NCBI GenBank assembly: GCA_022702705.1
Contig: CM040434.1
Coordinates: 58,769,022-58,833,021 of the forward strand
Length of the DNA: 64,000 bases
Origin: Papilionanthe hookeriana x Papilionanthe teres
Lineage: Eukaryota; Streptophyta; Magnoliopsida; Asparagales; Orchidaceae
Direction: 5' to 3'
In this document: positions 53,401 through 62,409 of the stretch, piece by piece
Position numbering within the stretch: the first letter of the stretch is position 1
How the letters are laid out: each line of letters begins with the position of its first letter
Translations under genes and position numbers: made by a program
The notes under the pieces: model-generated
Database searches by the model: none
What the model saw: only the letters and a program-made list of their open reading frames with translations
Told to the model about the DNA's origin: nothing

Positions 53401-56400
53401 CAACCCATTGGCCTAATAGGTCAACTTTTGTCCAAAAAGTCAATTTTGGTCAAAATAGTCAATTTTTGAATTAATGACCAATTATTGAGCTAATATGTCA
53501 ATCTCTGACCAAAAAGTCAACTTTGGTCAAAATGGTCAATCCTTGACCAAATGACAAACCCATTGACCTAATAGGTCAACTTTTGACCAAAAAGTTAATT
53601 TTGGTCAAAATAGTCAATTTTTGAGCAAATGATCACCCATTGACCCAATAGATCATCTTTTGACCAAAAAGTCAACTGTGGTCAAAATGGTAAATTTTTG
53701 ACCCAATGACTAACCCATTGATCCAAAAAGTTATACTTGGTCAAAATGGTCAATTCATGACCCAATTACCAACTCATTGGCCAAATATGTTAAATTTTGA
53801 CCAAAAAGTCAACTTTGGTCAAAAAGGTCAATTTCTGACCTGATGACCACCCAGTTGACCCATTGGGTTAACTTTTGACCAAAAATTCAATTTTGGTAAA
53901 AATTTATTTTTTGACCTAATGACCAATTATTGACCCAATAAGTCAATCTCTGACAAAAAAGTCAACTTTGGTCAAAATGGTCAAGCCTTCACCCAACGAC
54001 AAACCCATTGGCCCAATAGGTCAACTTTTGACAAAAAAAGTCAATTTTTGTCAAAAAAGTCAATTTTTGACCTAATGAGCACCCATTGACCCAATAGGTC
54101 AACTTTTGACCAAAAATTCTGTTGTCAAAATGGTCAATTTTTCACCCAATGACCAACCCACTGACCCAATAGATCAACTTTTGACCAAAAAGTCATCTTC
54201 GATCAAATTGGTCAATTCTTGACCCAATTACCAACTCATTGACCAAATAGGTCAACTTTTGACCAAAAAGTCAACTTCGGTCAAAATTGTCAATTTCTGA
54301 CCCAATGACCATCCCGTTGACCCATTGGGTTAACTTTTGACTAAAAATTCAGTTTTGGTCAAAAAGTCAAATTTTGACCTAATGACCAATTATTGACCCA
54401 ATAAGTCAATCTCTGACCAAAATGTCATCTTTGGTCAAAATGGTCAATCCTTGACCCAATGACAAAACCATTGGCCCAATAAGTCAATTTTTGACCAAAA
54501 AGATAATTTTAGTCAAAATAGTCAATTTTTGACTTAATGACCACCCATTGACCGAATAGTTCAACTTTTGACCAAAAAGTCAACTTTGGTCAAAATGCTC
54601 AATTTTTGACCCAATGACCAACCCATTGAACCAATAGATCAAATTTTGACCCAAAAGTCATCTTCAGTCATAAATATCAATTCTTGACCCAACTACCAAC
54701 TCATTAACCAAAAAGGTCAACTTTTGACCAAAAAGTCAACTTTGGTCAAAATGGACAATTTCTGACTCAATGACCACCCCTTTGATCCAATGGGTCAACT
54801 TTTGAAAAAAAATTCAATTTTGCTCAAAATGGGTCAACTTTTGAACAGAAAGTCATCTTTGGTCAAAATGGTTAATTTCTCACCCAATGGCACTCCCGTT
54901 AACCCAATGGGTTAACTTTTGTCCAAAAATTCAATTTTGGCCAAAATAGTCAGTTTTTGACCTAATGATCAATTATTGACCCAATAAGTCAATCTCTGAT
55001 CAAAAAGTCAACTTTGGTCAAAATGGTCAATCCTTGACCCAATGAAAAACCAATTGACACAATATGTCAACTTCTGACCAAAAAGTCAATTTTGGTCAAA
55101 ATAGTCATTTTTTAACATAATGACTACCCATTGACCCAATAGGTCAACTTTTGACAAAAAAGTCAATTTTAGTCAAAATAGTTAATTTTAAACTTAATCA
55201 CCAATTATTAACCCAGTAAGCCAATCTCTGACCAAAAAGTCAACTTTGGTCAAAAAGGTCAATCTTGACCCAATGATTAACCCATTGACCGAATAGGTCA
55301 ACTTTTGACCAAAAAGTCAACTTTGGTCAAAAAGATCAATCCTTGACTTAATGACCAACCCATTGGCCTAATAGGTCAACTTTTGACCAAAAAGTCAGTT
55401 TTGGTCAAAATAGTCAACTTTTGACTTAATGACGAATTATTGACTCAACAAGTCAATCTCTGTCCAAAAATTCAACTTTGGTCAAAATGGTCAATCCTTG
55501 TCCCAATTACCAACTCAATGACCCAATAGGTCAACATTTGACCAAAAAGTCAATTTTGGTCAAAATAATCAATTTTTGACCTAACGACCACCCATTGACC
55601 CAATAGGTCAACTTTTGACCAAAAATTCAACTTTGGTCGAAATGGTCAATTTTTTCCCCAATGACCAACCCATTGACCCAATAGGTCCACTTTTGACTAA
55701 AAAGTCATCTATGGTCAAAATGGTCAATTCTTGACCCAATTACCAACTCATTGACCAATTAGGTCAACATTTGACCAAAAAGTCAACTTTGGTCAAAATG
55801 GTCAATTTCTGACCCAATGACCACCCCGTTAACCGATTGGGTTAACTTTTGACTAAAAATTCAGTTTTGGTCAAAAAAGTCAAATTTTGACCTAATAATC
55901 ATTTATTGACCCAATAAGTCAATCACTCACCAAAAAGTCAACTTTGGTCAAAATGCTCAACTCTTTAACCAATGACAAACACAATAACCCAATAGGTCAA
56001 TTTTTTACCAAAAAGTCATTTTTTGTGAAAATAGTCAATTTTTGACCAAATGACCACCCATTGACCCAATAGTTCAATTTTTGTCCAAAAAGTCAACTTT
56101 GGTCAAAATTGTCAATTGTTGACCCAATGACCAATCCATTGAACTAATAGATCATCTTTTGACCAAAAAGTCATCTTCGGTCAAAATGTCAATTCTTGAC
56201 CCAACTACCAACTCATTGAGCAAATAGGTCAACTTTTGACCAAAAAGTTAATTTTGGTCAAAATGGACAATTTCTGACCCAATGACCACCCCGTTAACCC
56301 AATGGATTAAATTTTGACTAAAAATTCAATTTTTGTCAAGATAGGTCAACTTTTGACCAAAAAATCATCTTTGGTCAAAATGGTTAATTTCTGACCCAAT

Positions 56401-57440
56401 GACCCTCCCATCGACCCAGTGGGTTAACTTTTGACCAAAAAGTCAACTTTTGTCAAAATGGTCAATTTTTTACCCATTGACCCAATATGTTAACTTTTGA
56501 CGAAAAAGTCATCTTTGGTCAAAATGGTCAATTCTTAACCCAATTACCAACTTATTGACCCAATAGATGAACCTTTCACTAAAAAGTCATACTTGGTCAA
56601 AATGGTCAATTCATGACCCAATCACCAACTCATTGGCCAAATAAGTTAACTTTTAACCAAAAAGTCAATTTTGGTCAAAAAGAACAATTTCTGACCCAAT
56701 GACCACCCCGTTGACCCATTGGGTTAACTTTTGACCAAAAATTCAATTTTGGTCAAAAAGTTAATTTTTGACCTAATGACTAATTATTGACCCAATAAGT
56801 CAATCACTAACCAAAAAGTTAACTTTGGTCGAAATGGCCAAACCTTGACCCAACGACAAACCCAGCACAGTCAACTTTTGACAAAAAAGTTAATTTTGGT
56901 CAAAATAGTCAATTTTTGACCTAATGACCACCCATTGACCCAATAGGTCAACTTTCGACCAAAAAGTCAACTTTGGTCGAAATGGTCAATTGTTTACCCA
57001 ATGACCAACACATTGACCCAATAGGTCATTTTTTGACTAAAAAGTCATCTTTGGTCAAAATGGTCAATTCTTGACCCATTTACCAACTCATTAGCCAAAT
57101 AGGTCAACCTTTGACCAAAAAGTCAAATTTGGTCAAAATGGTCAATTTCTGACCCAATGATCACCTCGTTGACCCATTGGGTTAACTTTTGACTAAAAAT
57201 TCAGTTTTGGTCAAAAAGTCAATTTTTGACCTAAAGACTAATTATTGACCCAATAAGTCAATCACTGACAAAAAAGTCAACTTTGGTCAAAATGCTCAAT
57301 CCTTGACCTAATGACAAACACATTAACCCAATAGGTCAATTTTTTATCAAAAAGTCAATTTTGGTCAAAATAGTCAATTTTTGACCTAATGACCACCCAT
57401 TGACCCAATAGGACAACTTTTGACCAAAAAGTCAACTTTG
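47486..57440 (+). repeat. 10-kb satellite block delta, copy 2
   Basis: Partner of 12,094-22,100 (anchors listed there). It begins with a part gamma unit (TTGGTTACCATTTGACC at 48,041) whose C-run position is now GACCACCCCGTTGAC without a long C tract. Near 57,440 the order of variants switches from that of 22.1 kb to that of about 50.7 kb (and 15.43 kb), marking a block junction. Confidence 0.8.
51350..51910 (+). other. TCGA-type variant patch in delta copy 2
   Basis: The equivalent part of delta copy 1 (about 16,030-16,610) has normal TTGACC forms, whereas here TTCGACC, ATCGATCC and inserted bases appear (ACAAGAAAGCC for AGTAAGCC near 51,773). This pairing is a clean case for asking whether the difference is biological. 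Confidence 0.7.
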
Positions 57441-59928
57441 GTCAAAATGGTCAATTTTTTACCCAATGACCAACTCAATGACCCAATAGGTCATTTTTTG
57501 ACTAAAAAGTCATCTTTGGTCAAAATGGTCAATTGTTGACCCAATTACCAACTCATTGGCCAAATAGGTCAACCTTAAACCAAAAAGTCAACTTTGGTCA
57601 AAATGGTCAATTTCTAACCCAATGACCATCCCTTTGACCGATTGGGTTAACTTTTGACTAAAAATTCAGTTTTGGTAAAAAAAGTCAAATTTTCACCTAA
57701 TGACCAATTATTGACCCAATAAGTCAATCTCTGACCAAAAAGCCAACTTTGGTCAAAATGGTAAATCCTTGACCCAACGACAAACCCATTGACCCAATAG
57801 GTCAATTTTTGACCAAAAGGTCAATTTTGGTCAAAATAGTCAATTTTTGACCTAATGACCACCCATTGACCCAATATTTCAACTTTTGATCAAAAAGTCA
57901 ACTTTGGTCAAAATGGCCAATTGTTGACCCAATGACCAAGCCATTGAACCAATATATCATCTTTTGACCTAAAAGTCATCTTCTGTCAAAATGGTCAATT
58001 CTAGACCCAACTACCAACTCATTGACCAAATATGTCAACAATTGACAAAAAAGTTAATTTTGGTCAAAATGGATAATTTCTGACCCAATGACCACCCCGT
58101 TAACCCAACAGGTTAACTTTTGACCAAAAATTCAATTTTAGTCAAATATAGGTCAAGTTTTGACCAAAAATTCATCTTTGGTCAAAATGGTTAATTTCTG
58201 ACCCAATGACACTCCCGTTGACCTAATGGGTTAACTTTTGACCAAAAATTCAATTTAGGCCAAAATAGACAATTTTTAACCTAATGTTATTTTATTGACC
58301 CAATAAGTCAATCTCTGACCAAAAAGTCAACTTTGGTCAAAATGGTCAATCCTTCACCCAATGAAAAACCCATTGACCCAATATGTCAACTTCTGACCAA
58401 AAAGTCAATTTTGGTCAAAATAGTCAATTTTTAACTAAATGACTACCAATTGACCAAAGAGGTCAACTTTTGACCAAAAAGTCAATTTTGCTCAAATAGT
58501 CAATTTTTAACCTAATGAACAATTATTGACACAGTAAGCCAATCTCTGACCAAAAAGTCAACTTTGGTCAAAAAGGTCAATCTTGACCCAATGACCTACC
58601 CATTGACCAAGTAGGTCAACTTTTGACCAAAAAATCAACTTTGGTCAAAAAGATCAATCCTTGACCGAAGACCAACTCATTGGCCTAATATGTCAACTTT
58701 TGACCAAAAAGTCAATTTTTTACTTAATGACCAATTATTGACCCAAAAAGTCAATCTCAGACCAAAAAGTCAACTTTGGTCAAAATGGTCAATCCTTGAC
58801 ACAATTACTAACTCAATGAACCATAAGGTCAACTTTTGACCAAAAAGTCAATTTTGGTCAAAATAGTCAATTTTTAACCTAATGACCACTCATTGACCCA
58901 ATAGGTCAACTTTTGACCAAAAAGTCAACTTTGGTCAAAATAGTCAATTTTTTACCCAATGACCAACCCATTGACCCAATAGGTCAAATTTTGACTAAAA
59001 AGTTATCTTTGGTCAAAATGGTCAATTATTGACCCAATTACCAACTCATTGGCCAAATAGGTCAACCTTTGACCAAAAAGTCAACGTTGATCAAAATGGC
59101 CAATTTCTGACTCAATGACCACCCCGTTGACCCTTTGGATTAACTTTTGACTAAAAATTTAGTTTTGGTCAAAAAAGTCAAATTTTGACCTAATGACCAA
59201 TTATAAACCCAATAAGTAATCACAGACTAAAACGTCAACTTTGGTCAAAATGCTCAATCCTTGACCCAATGACAAACCGATTAACCCAATAAGGTCAATT
59301 TTTGACCAAAAAGTCAATTTTGGTCAAAATAGTCAATTTTTGACCTATTGACCACCCATTGACCCAATAGTTCAACTTTTGAACAAAAAGTCAACTTTGG
59401 TCAAAATGGTCAATAGTTGATCTAATGAGCAACCCATTGAACCAATAGATCATCTTTTGACCAAAAAATCATCTTCGGTCAAAATGGTCAATTCTTGACC
59501 CAACTACCAACTCATTGAGCAAATAGGTCAACTTTTGGCCAAAAAAGTCAATTTTGGTCAAAATTGACAATTTTCGATCCAATGACTACCTTGATTGACC
59601 CAATGAGTTAACTTTTGACCAAAAATTCAATTTTTGTCAAAATAGGTCAACTTTTGACCAAAAAGTCATCTTTGGTCAAAATGATTATATTATGACCCAA
59701 TGACCCTCACATTGACCCAATGGGTTAACTTTTGACCAAAAATTCAATTTTGGCCAAAATAGTCAATTATTGACCTAATGACCAATTATTGACCCAATAT
59801 GTCAATCTCTGACCAAAAGTCAAATTTGGTCAAAATGGTTCATCCTTGACCCAATGACAAACCCATTGACCCAATATGTCAACTTCTAAACAAAAAGCTA
59901 ATTTAGGAAAAAATAGTCAATTTTCAAC
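57441..59928 (+). repeat. Satellite block, repeat of 50.7 kb onward, split by transposon
   Basis: From CCATCCCTTTGACCG (57,627) the block follows 50,883 onward at an offset of 6,744. The same order continues after the transposon (62,410-64,000): TAAAAGTAGTCAA at 62,462 lies 9,246 from its partner at 53,216, which equals 6,768 once the 2,478-bp element plus duplicated TTA are removed. The insertion therefore removed no array sequence. Confidence 0.8.
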
Positions 59929-59931
59929 TTA
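59929..59931. repeat. Left target site duplication (TTA)
   Basis: TTA immediately before the element. The uninterrupted satellite site, read at 53,160-53,162 and 17,875-17,877, contains a single TTA in TTTTAACTTAATGACTACC. Two copies here flank the insertion, as expected for PIF/Harbinger elements. Confidence 0.85.
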
Positions 59932-59951
59932 GGTGGCGTTTGGGGCAACTT
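59932..59951 (+). repeat. Left terminal inverted repeat
   Basis: Starts GGTGGCGTTTGGGGCAACTT. It pairs with the right end at 14 of 20 bases, with positions 7-16 (GTTTGGGGCA) identical. Positions 3-6 differ (TGGC against GTTT), so the ends have diverged or come from a mixed element. Confidence 0.8.
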
Positions 59952-59956
59952 ATTGA

Positions 59957-59987
59957 GGGTGGTGGCGTTTTGATAACGCCACTGCCC
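59957..59987. repeat. Subterminal hairpin near left end
   Basis: GTGGCGTT (59,962-59,969) and AACGCCAC (59,975-59,982) form a perfect 8-bp stem around a 5-base loop; including flanking GGG and CCC the stem is 13 bp with two mismatches. GGTGGCGTTT is also a second copy of the element's first ten bases, 29 bp inside it. It may act in transposase recognition (inference). Confidence 0.75.
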
Positions 59988-59990
59988 TGT

Positions 59991-60055
59991 TTGAATAAAA
60001 CTTTCGGAGCCCGCTTTATCCCACCGCCGATACCGAACGTAATAGGTTTATTCAA
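59991..60055. repeat. Inverted repeat in left subterminal region
   Basis: TTGAATAAAAC (59,991-60,001) faces GGTTTATTCAA (60,045-60,055), matching at 10 of 11 positions across a 43-bp GC-rich spacer. TTGAATAA also occurs at the right end (about 62,366-62,373), so the motif is shared by both element ends. Confidence 0.7.
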
Positions 60056-60091
60056 GGAGTCGGAAGCGGGCGGCCACCAGCTTATCGTACG

Positions 60092-60300
60092 ATATCCATT
60101 TTTTTTCCTCGGGTGCCCTTCTGCTGCTCGTAGTGCGTCGCCCTCCCTGTTTCGCATGCCCCGTTGAGTGCCATACCAGATCTGCTCCCCGTTCGGTCCC
60201 GTCTGCTACTCTACCCGTCGCTCTCTTCGCGACTACCCCGTCTGCTGCTCTACGCGTCGGCACCATCCCAGATCCGCATCCCAGATCGAAGGTAACCTTC
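60092..60300 (+). other. GC-rich segment, possible leader exon with splice donor
   Basis: A pyrimidine-rich, CpG-containing stretch unlike anything around it. It has an imperfect 23-bp direct repeat (60,198-60,220 and 60,237-60,259; 21 of 23 match) and a doubled CCCAGATC (60,267 and 60,280). It ends at CGAAG followed by GTAACC (GT at 60,292), a plausible splice donor, after which base composition turns AT-rich. The overlapping short frames on both strands resemble no known protein. It could be the 5' untranslated exon of a captured or ancestral element gene; that is an inference. Confidence 0.4.
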
Positions 60301-60844
60301 TCTGTCACTCATATTAAGATTACGGAGAAATTTGTGTTCATTTCGAAGCGGATCGGGACGACAAGTTTTGGTTTAGGTTTTGGCTTTACTGATTTCGCCA
60401 TATTGCTTTGTTTTCTTCTAAACATTCGCCATTAGTACCTTCCGGTGGGATTAGAGGATCTTCGTGCAAGCATTAATATATCTCTCATCCCATTCGTTCA
60501 AGTTGCATCACCTATACTATGTTGGACAGCAAAAGGGTAATATCCAAAAAAAAAAAAAAACAGAAACAATAACCAAAATAAAGGTAAGCTGGAAAAAAGG
60601 ATTAGATCAAGGTAACCATTTTTTACAACTAGTTACAAAACACTAATAATTTAACAAAATGCAAAACAAAAAAAAAATATTTAAGATAGAGATAGTAAAA
60701 AGGGGCAGTTACACACATACCACCCAATTCATAGGTAAAGTGTTCTGTTTGTAAAAATTGAAGTTTAGGTATAAGGTATGTAAATACATACGAATTGAGT
60801 GGTATGTTTGTAAATCTTACAAATAAAAATGGTGTAATACTTAC
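60301..60844. other. Transposon interior without recognised gene
   Basis: AT-rich sequence with a 15-A run at 60,546-60,560. On the plus strand it would follow the possible donor at 60,292. On the minus strand it would be downstream of the exon at 60,845-61,006 and could be its intron. Short frames here are ordinary chance length, and no domain or RNA gene was seen. Confidence 0.5.
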
Positions 60845-61006
60845 TATCTTGCCATGATTTGAAGCAATTGATGGCAAAGGATAAATGCTGAAAGGCTTAG
60901 CATTTTTATTATGATTTTCAATGGCATTACTACCCTCAATGCGTTCAGGCAACTCAACTGGAATGTAATTTTTCCCTGAGAAATATTCAACCATTTTCTT
61001 AGCTGT
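60845..61006 (-). pseudogene. Exon-like gene fragment inside transposon (54 codons)
   Basis: On the minus strand an open 162-bp stretch is bounded upstream by a pyrimidine-poor but standard TTTCAG acceptor (exon begins ACAGCTAAG) and downstream by a strong GTAAGTATT donor (GT is the complement of 60,843-60,844). It is exactly 54 codons in phase 0. The peptide starts TAKKMVEYFSGKNY, includes VELPERIEGSNAIEN, and ends IASNHGKI; its composition is ordinary for a soluble protein. Past the donor the frame continues for about 70 codons of hydrophobic, intron-like residues. I do not recognise the protein. It could be a fragment captured from a host gene or an exon of the element's own decayed gene. 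No start codon context or other matching exon is evident. Confidence 0.45.
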
Positions 61007-61070
61007 CTGAAATTAATAATGCAACCTGAATTTATATAAATTTTAAGAACTTATCAAAAGCTAATTCAAA

Positions 61071-61157
61071 GATGTTATTTAAAGTAGATTTTTTTTAAAA
61101 AAATTGAACAGTTTAAAAAGATGTTATTTATTAAAGTAGATTTTTTTAAAAAAATTG
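61071..61157 (+). repeat. Direct repeat of ~37 bp inside transposon
   Basis: GATGTTATTT followed by AAAGTAGATTTTTTT and AAAAAAATTG occurs at 61,071-61,106 and again at 61,120-61,157, a 49-bp period; the second copy has ATT inserted and one T fewer. This is a local duplication in the AT-rich interior with no known function. Confidence 0.8.
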
Positions 61158-61537
61158 TATTTTAGTTGATTTTTTTTTGGCTAAGTGATTCTCTCAATGA
61201 GTTCTGTGCCAAGGATTGATTTATTCTTAAGTGAACTTATAATGGTTGTGTTGAAGGTAGTTATATGGCATAGTTTTTTCCTAGAATTATGTTAATGAAG
61301 GGTGATATAGGGGAAATAATTTATTTATGAATGCTAAGACCTTATGATTTTTGGCCTTTATGTTACTATTGGAAAATAGGTACTCTTTTGTTATCGCAAT
61401 AAAAATCTTTAACTTTTTTAATTTTGAATGCATTGGATGCTATGAAAGCAAAATAGAATTCATGTTTTTATGCTGCATCTCTTGCATTGTTTTATTAGCA
61501 ATGGTTAGGAAAAATAAAGTCGGTACCACAGCAATAA
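61158..61537. other. Transposon interior, nothing recognised
   Basis: AT-rich. A frame starting at 61,351 (74 codons) is rich in Phe, Ile, Leu and Cys, as expected of chance translation of T-rich DNA. Its last 25 codons, from ATGGTTAGG at 61,501, lie in another frame from the serine-rich stretch that follows. I see no motif supporting a gene. Confidence 0.4.
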
Positions 61538-61708
61538 GGGATAAGGAGGGTACGAACATTTTCTGCAACATCTAGTTCGACGGTATCACACGTTGAAGAC
61601 GTTGCTTCTAGTTCGACTTCTTCCCATAAAAACAAGTTTGCTAACAGTTCTGTGGTGACAAAACCAAACAACGATCGTCGTGACGTGCTCTTACATTATA
61701 AAATGAAT
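61538..61708 (+). pseudogene. Serine-rich open stretch, possible exon fragment
   Basis: The frame opens after TAA at 61,535 and continues to 61,834. The first ~57 codons read like soluble protein: SATSSSTVSHVEDVASSS, then SSHKNKFANSS, then KPNNDRRDVLLHYKMN. From about 61,709 the translation becomes hydrophobic and low-complexity, as in an intron. TCTAGTTCGAC occurs twice (61,571 and 61,607) and gives the repeated SSST. Acceptor-like AG dinucleotides lie near the start, but no convincing donor follows. Ser-rich N-terminal tails occur in several plant transposase families, but no BED, MYB or DDE motif is present, so I leave it unnamed. Confidence 0.25.
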
Positions 61709-61755
61709 ACTGTCATTTTTCTTCTTATAATTTTAACCTGTTATTTCTTCTTTTT

Positions 61756-61840
61756 ATTTAGGTTTCATGAAACTTACTATTATGTGTGGTATCTATGTTT
61801 TTTGTATTTAGGTTTCATGAAACCAATTGTTTAGGTTTCA
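61756..61840 (+). repeat. Three copies of a TTTAGGTTTCATGAAAC motif
   Basis: ATTTAGGTTTCATGAAAC occurs at 61,756-61,773 and 61,806-61,823, 50 bp apart, and a shorter TTTAGGTTTCA at 61,830-61,840. GTTTCATGAAAC is a perfect 12-bp palindrome. It may be a local duplication or a binding site. Confidence 0.7.
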
Positions 61841-62168
61841 GAGTCTAGTTGTATTTGATATGAATAACTGTTAGTTATGTAAATGTACTGTTATATTTTG
61901 AAACATTTTCATTGATATATTTAACCTGGTTTTAGATTACAAAATGATTGAGTGGTCTATATGTGAATAATTTTTTGATCATACAACAATAAAGAAATAA
62001 AATAAATAAATTTATAATATGTTTTAAAATAAGATGTAATTTTTTAAAATAATATTTTGTATTTCAAAGTAATATTTTAAATTTTAAAATTTTTTTTTTT
62101 AATTTCAAATAAGACATTGATATCTTAATAAAATTCTATTAATAAAGAGGAGCAAAAATTGTAATTTT
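61841..62168. other. AT-rich right interior of transposon
   Basis: Very AT-rich with runs of T and A and repeated AATATTTT or TTTTAAAAT phrases (61,975-62,115). No frame, RNA gene or promoter motif stands out. Confidence 0.6.
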
Positions 62169-62335
62169 TCTACAAACAGCTGCATATAAGCTGTTTTCAA
62201 ACCACAGAACCAAACAACTCAACAACTTATTCATTTCAGGGGCATAAGAGTCATTTATCCATAAACAGCTGCTAATCAGCTGTTTTCCAAACGCTCAAAC
62301 CAAACAGACACACAGCTTATTCAATTCAGCTGCTT
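62169..62335. repeat. Right subterminal repeats with CAGCTG palindromes
   Basis: Two direct copies of a ~75-bp segment spaced 89 bp: AAACAGCT at 62,174 and 62,263, each followed by a palindrome closing in AGCTGTTTTC, then CAAAC, AACCAAACA and CTTATTCA-TTCAG. The palindromes are AAACAGCT/AGCTGTTT (62,174-62,196) and a 9-bp AAACAGCTG/CAGCTGTTT (62,263-62,285). Such arrays near element ends are typical of transposase binding sites in plant DNA transposons (inference for this one). Confidence 0.75.
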
Positions 62336-62357
62336 ATCAACAGATTATCAGAATAAG

Positions 62358-62377
62358 CAGCTTATTTGAATAAGCTG
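62358..62377. repeat. Terminal palindrome next to right inverted repeat
   Basis: CAGCTTATT and AATAAGCTG form a perfect 9-bp inverted pair around TG. AATAAGC also repeats at about 62,352 and AATAAGCTG at 62,378-62,386, giving a cluster of the motif within 55 bp of the element end. Confidence 0.8.
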
Positions 62378-62386
62378 AATAAGCTG

Positions 62387-62406
62387 CAGCTGCCCCAAAC
62401 AAACCC
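62387..62406 (-). repeat. Right terminal inverted repeat
   Basis: Read inward on the minus strand it begins GGGTTTGTTTGGGGCAGCTG. It pairs with the left end at 14 of 20 bases, with an identical 10-bp core. GGG-TTGTTTGG matches the usual form of plant PIF/Harbinger termini better than the left end does. Confidence 0.82.
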
Positions 62407-62409
62407 TTA
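62407..62409. repeat. Right target site duplication (TTA)
   Basis: TTA directly after the element, followed by ATGACTACCCATTGACCC, which is the exact continuation of the unoccupied satellite site seen at 53,163 and 17,878. Confidence 0.85.

Larger units (their letters stand above)
1..59928 (+). repeat. Left arm of TTGAC-rich ~78-bp tandem satellite array
   Basis: Nearly uninterrupted head-to-tail repeats of a monomer of about 78 bp. In order, a typical monomer shows GGTCAACTTTTGACC, then AAAAAGTCAACTTTGG, then TCAAAATGGTCAA, a TTGACCCAATGACC part and a CATTGACCCAATA end. Counting one typical monomer by hand gives 27 A, 19 T, 21 C and 11 G, so it is AT-rich with a strong C-over-G excess on this strand. 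All copies read in the same direction and I saw no inversion. No gene, RNA gene or CRISPR array is present; every reading frame here is a by-product of the repeat. Monomers fall into types ordered as higher-order repeats, and larger blocks are duplicated (separate entries). A satellite is certain; the family name and host species are not recognised. Confidence 0.97.
59932..62406. mobile_element. Non-autonomous PIF/Harbinger-like DNA transposon (2,475 bp)
   Basis: The only non-satellite DNA in the window. Its ends are fixed by comparison with paralogous empty sites, giving a 3-bp TTA duplication. The first and reverse-complemented last 20 bp match at 14 of 20 positions with an identical 10-bp core GTTTGGGGCA, close to the GTTTGG core known for plant PIF/Harbinger ends. 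The left part is GC-rich and holds a strong hairpin; the right part has two ~75-bp subterminal direct repeats and several CAGCTG and AATAAGC palindromes, likely transposase binding sites. No DDE transposase or MYB-like protein is recognisable, so it would depend on a relative elsewhere. It contains exon-like fragments, so a gene-capturing (Pack-type) element is possible. An hAT origin is less likely because no 8-bp duplication is seen. Confidence 0.8.

Noticed and set aside
1..59928. CRISPR-like regularly spaced repeats
   Set aside because: Units are contiguous and all parts are repeated; there are no unique spacers, and the host is a eukaryote.
59924..60435. Four overlapping frames of 75-100 codons on both strands at the left end of the transposon
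   Set aside because: They overlap one another in a GC-rich stretch, run across the element's terminal repeat or a likely splice donor, and resemble no protein. At most an untranslated exon.
60629..60844. Downstream part of the minus-strand 121-codon frame
   Set aside because: It lies beyond a strong GTAAGTATT donor and becomes hydrophobic and low-complexity, so it is more likely intron than coding sequence.
61351..61575. 74-codon frame rich in Phe, Ile and Cys
   Set aside because: Typical translation of T-rich DNA, not supported by motifs. It could be mistaken for a membrane protein.
59932..62406. hAT or Mutator element
   Set aside because: No 8- or 9-bp duplication flanks the ends. The empty-site comparison gives exactly TTA, and the GTTTGG terminal core fits PIF/Harbinger better.
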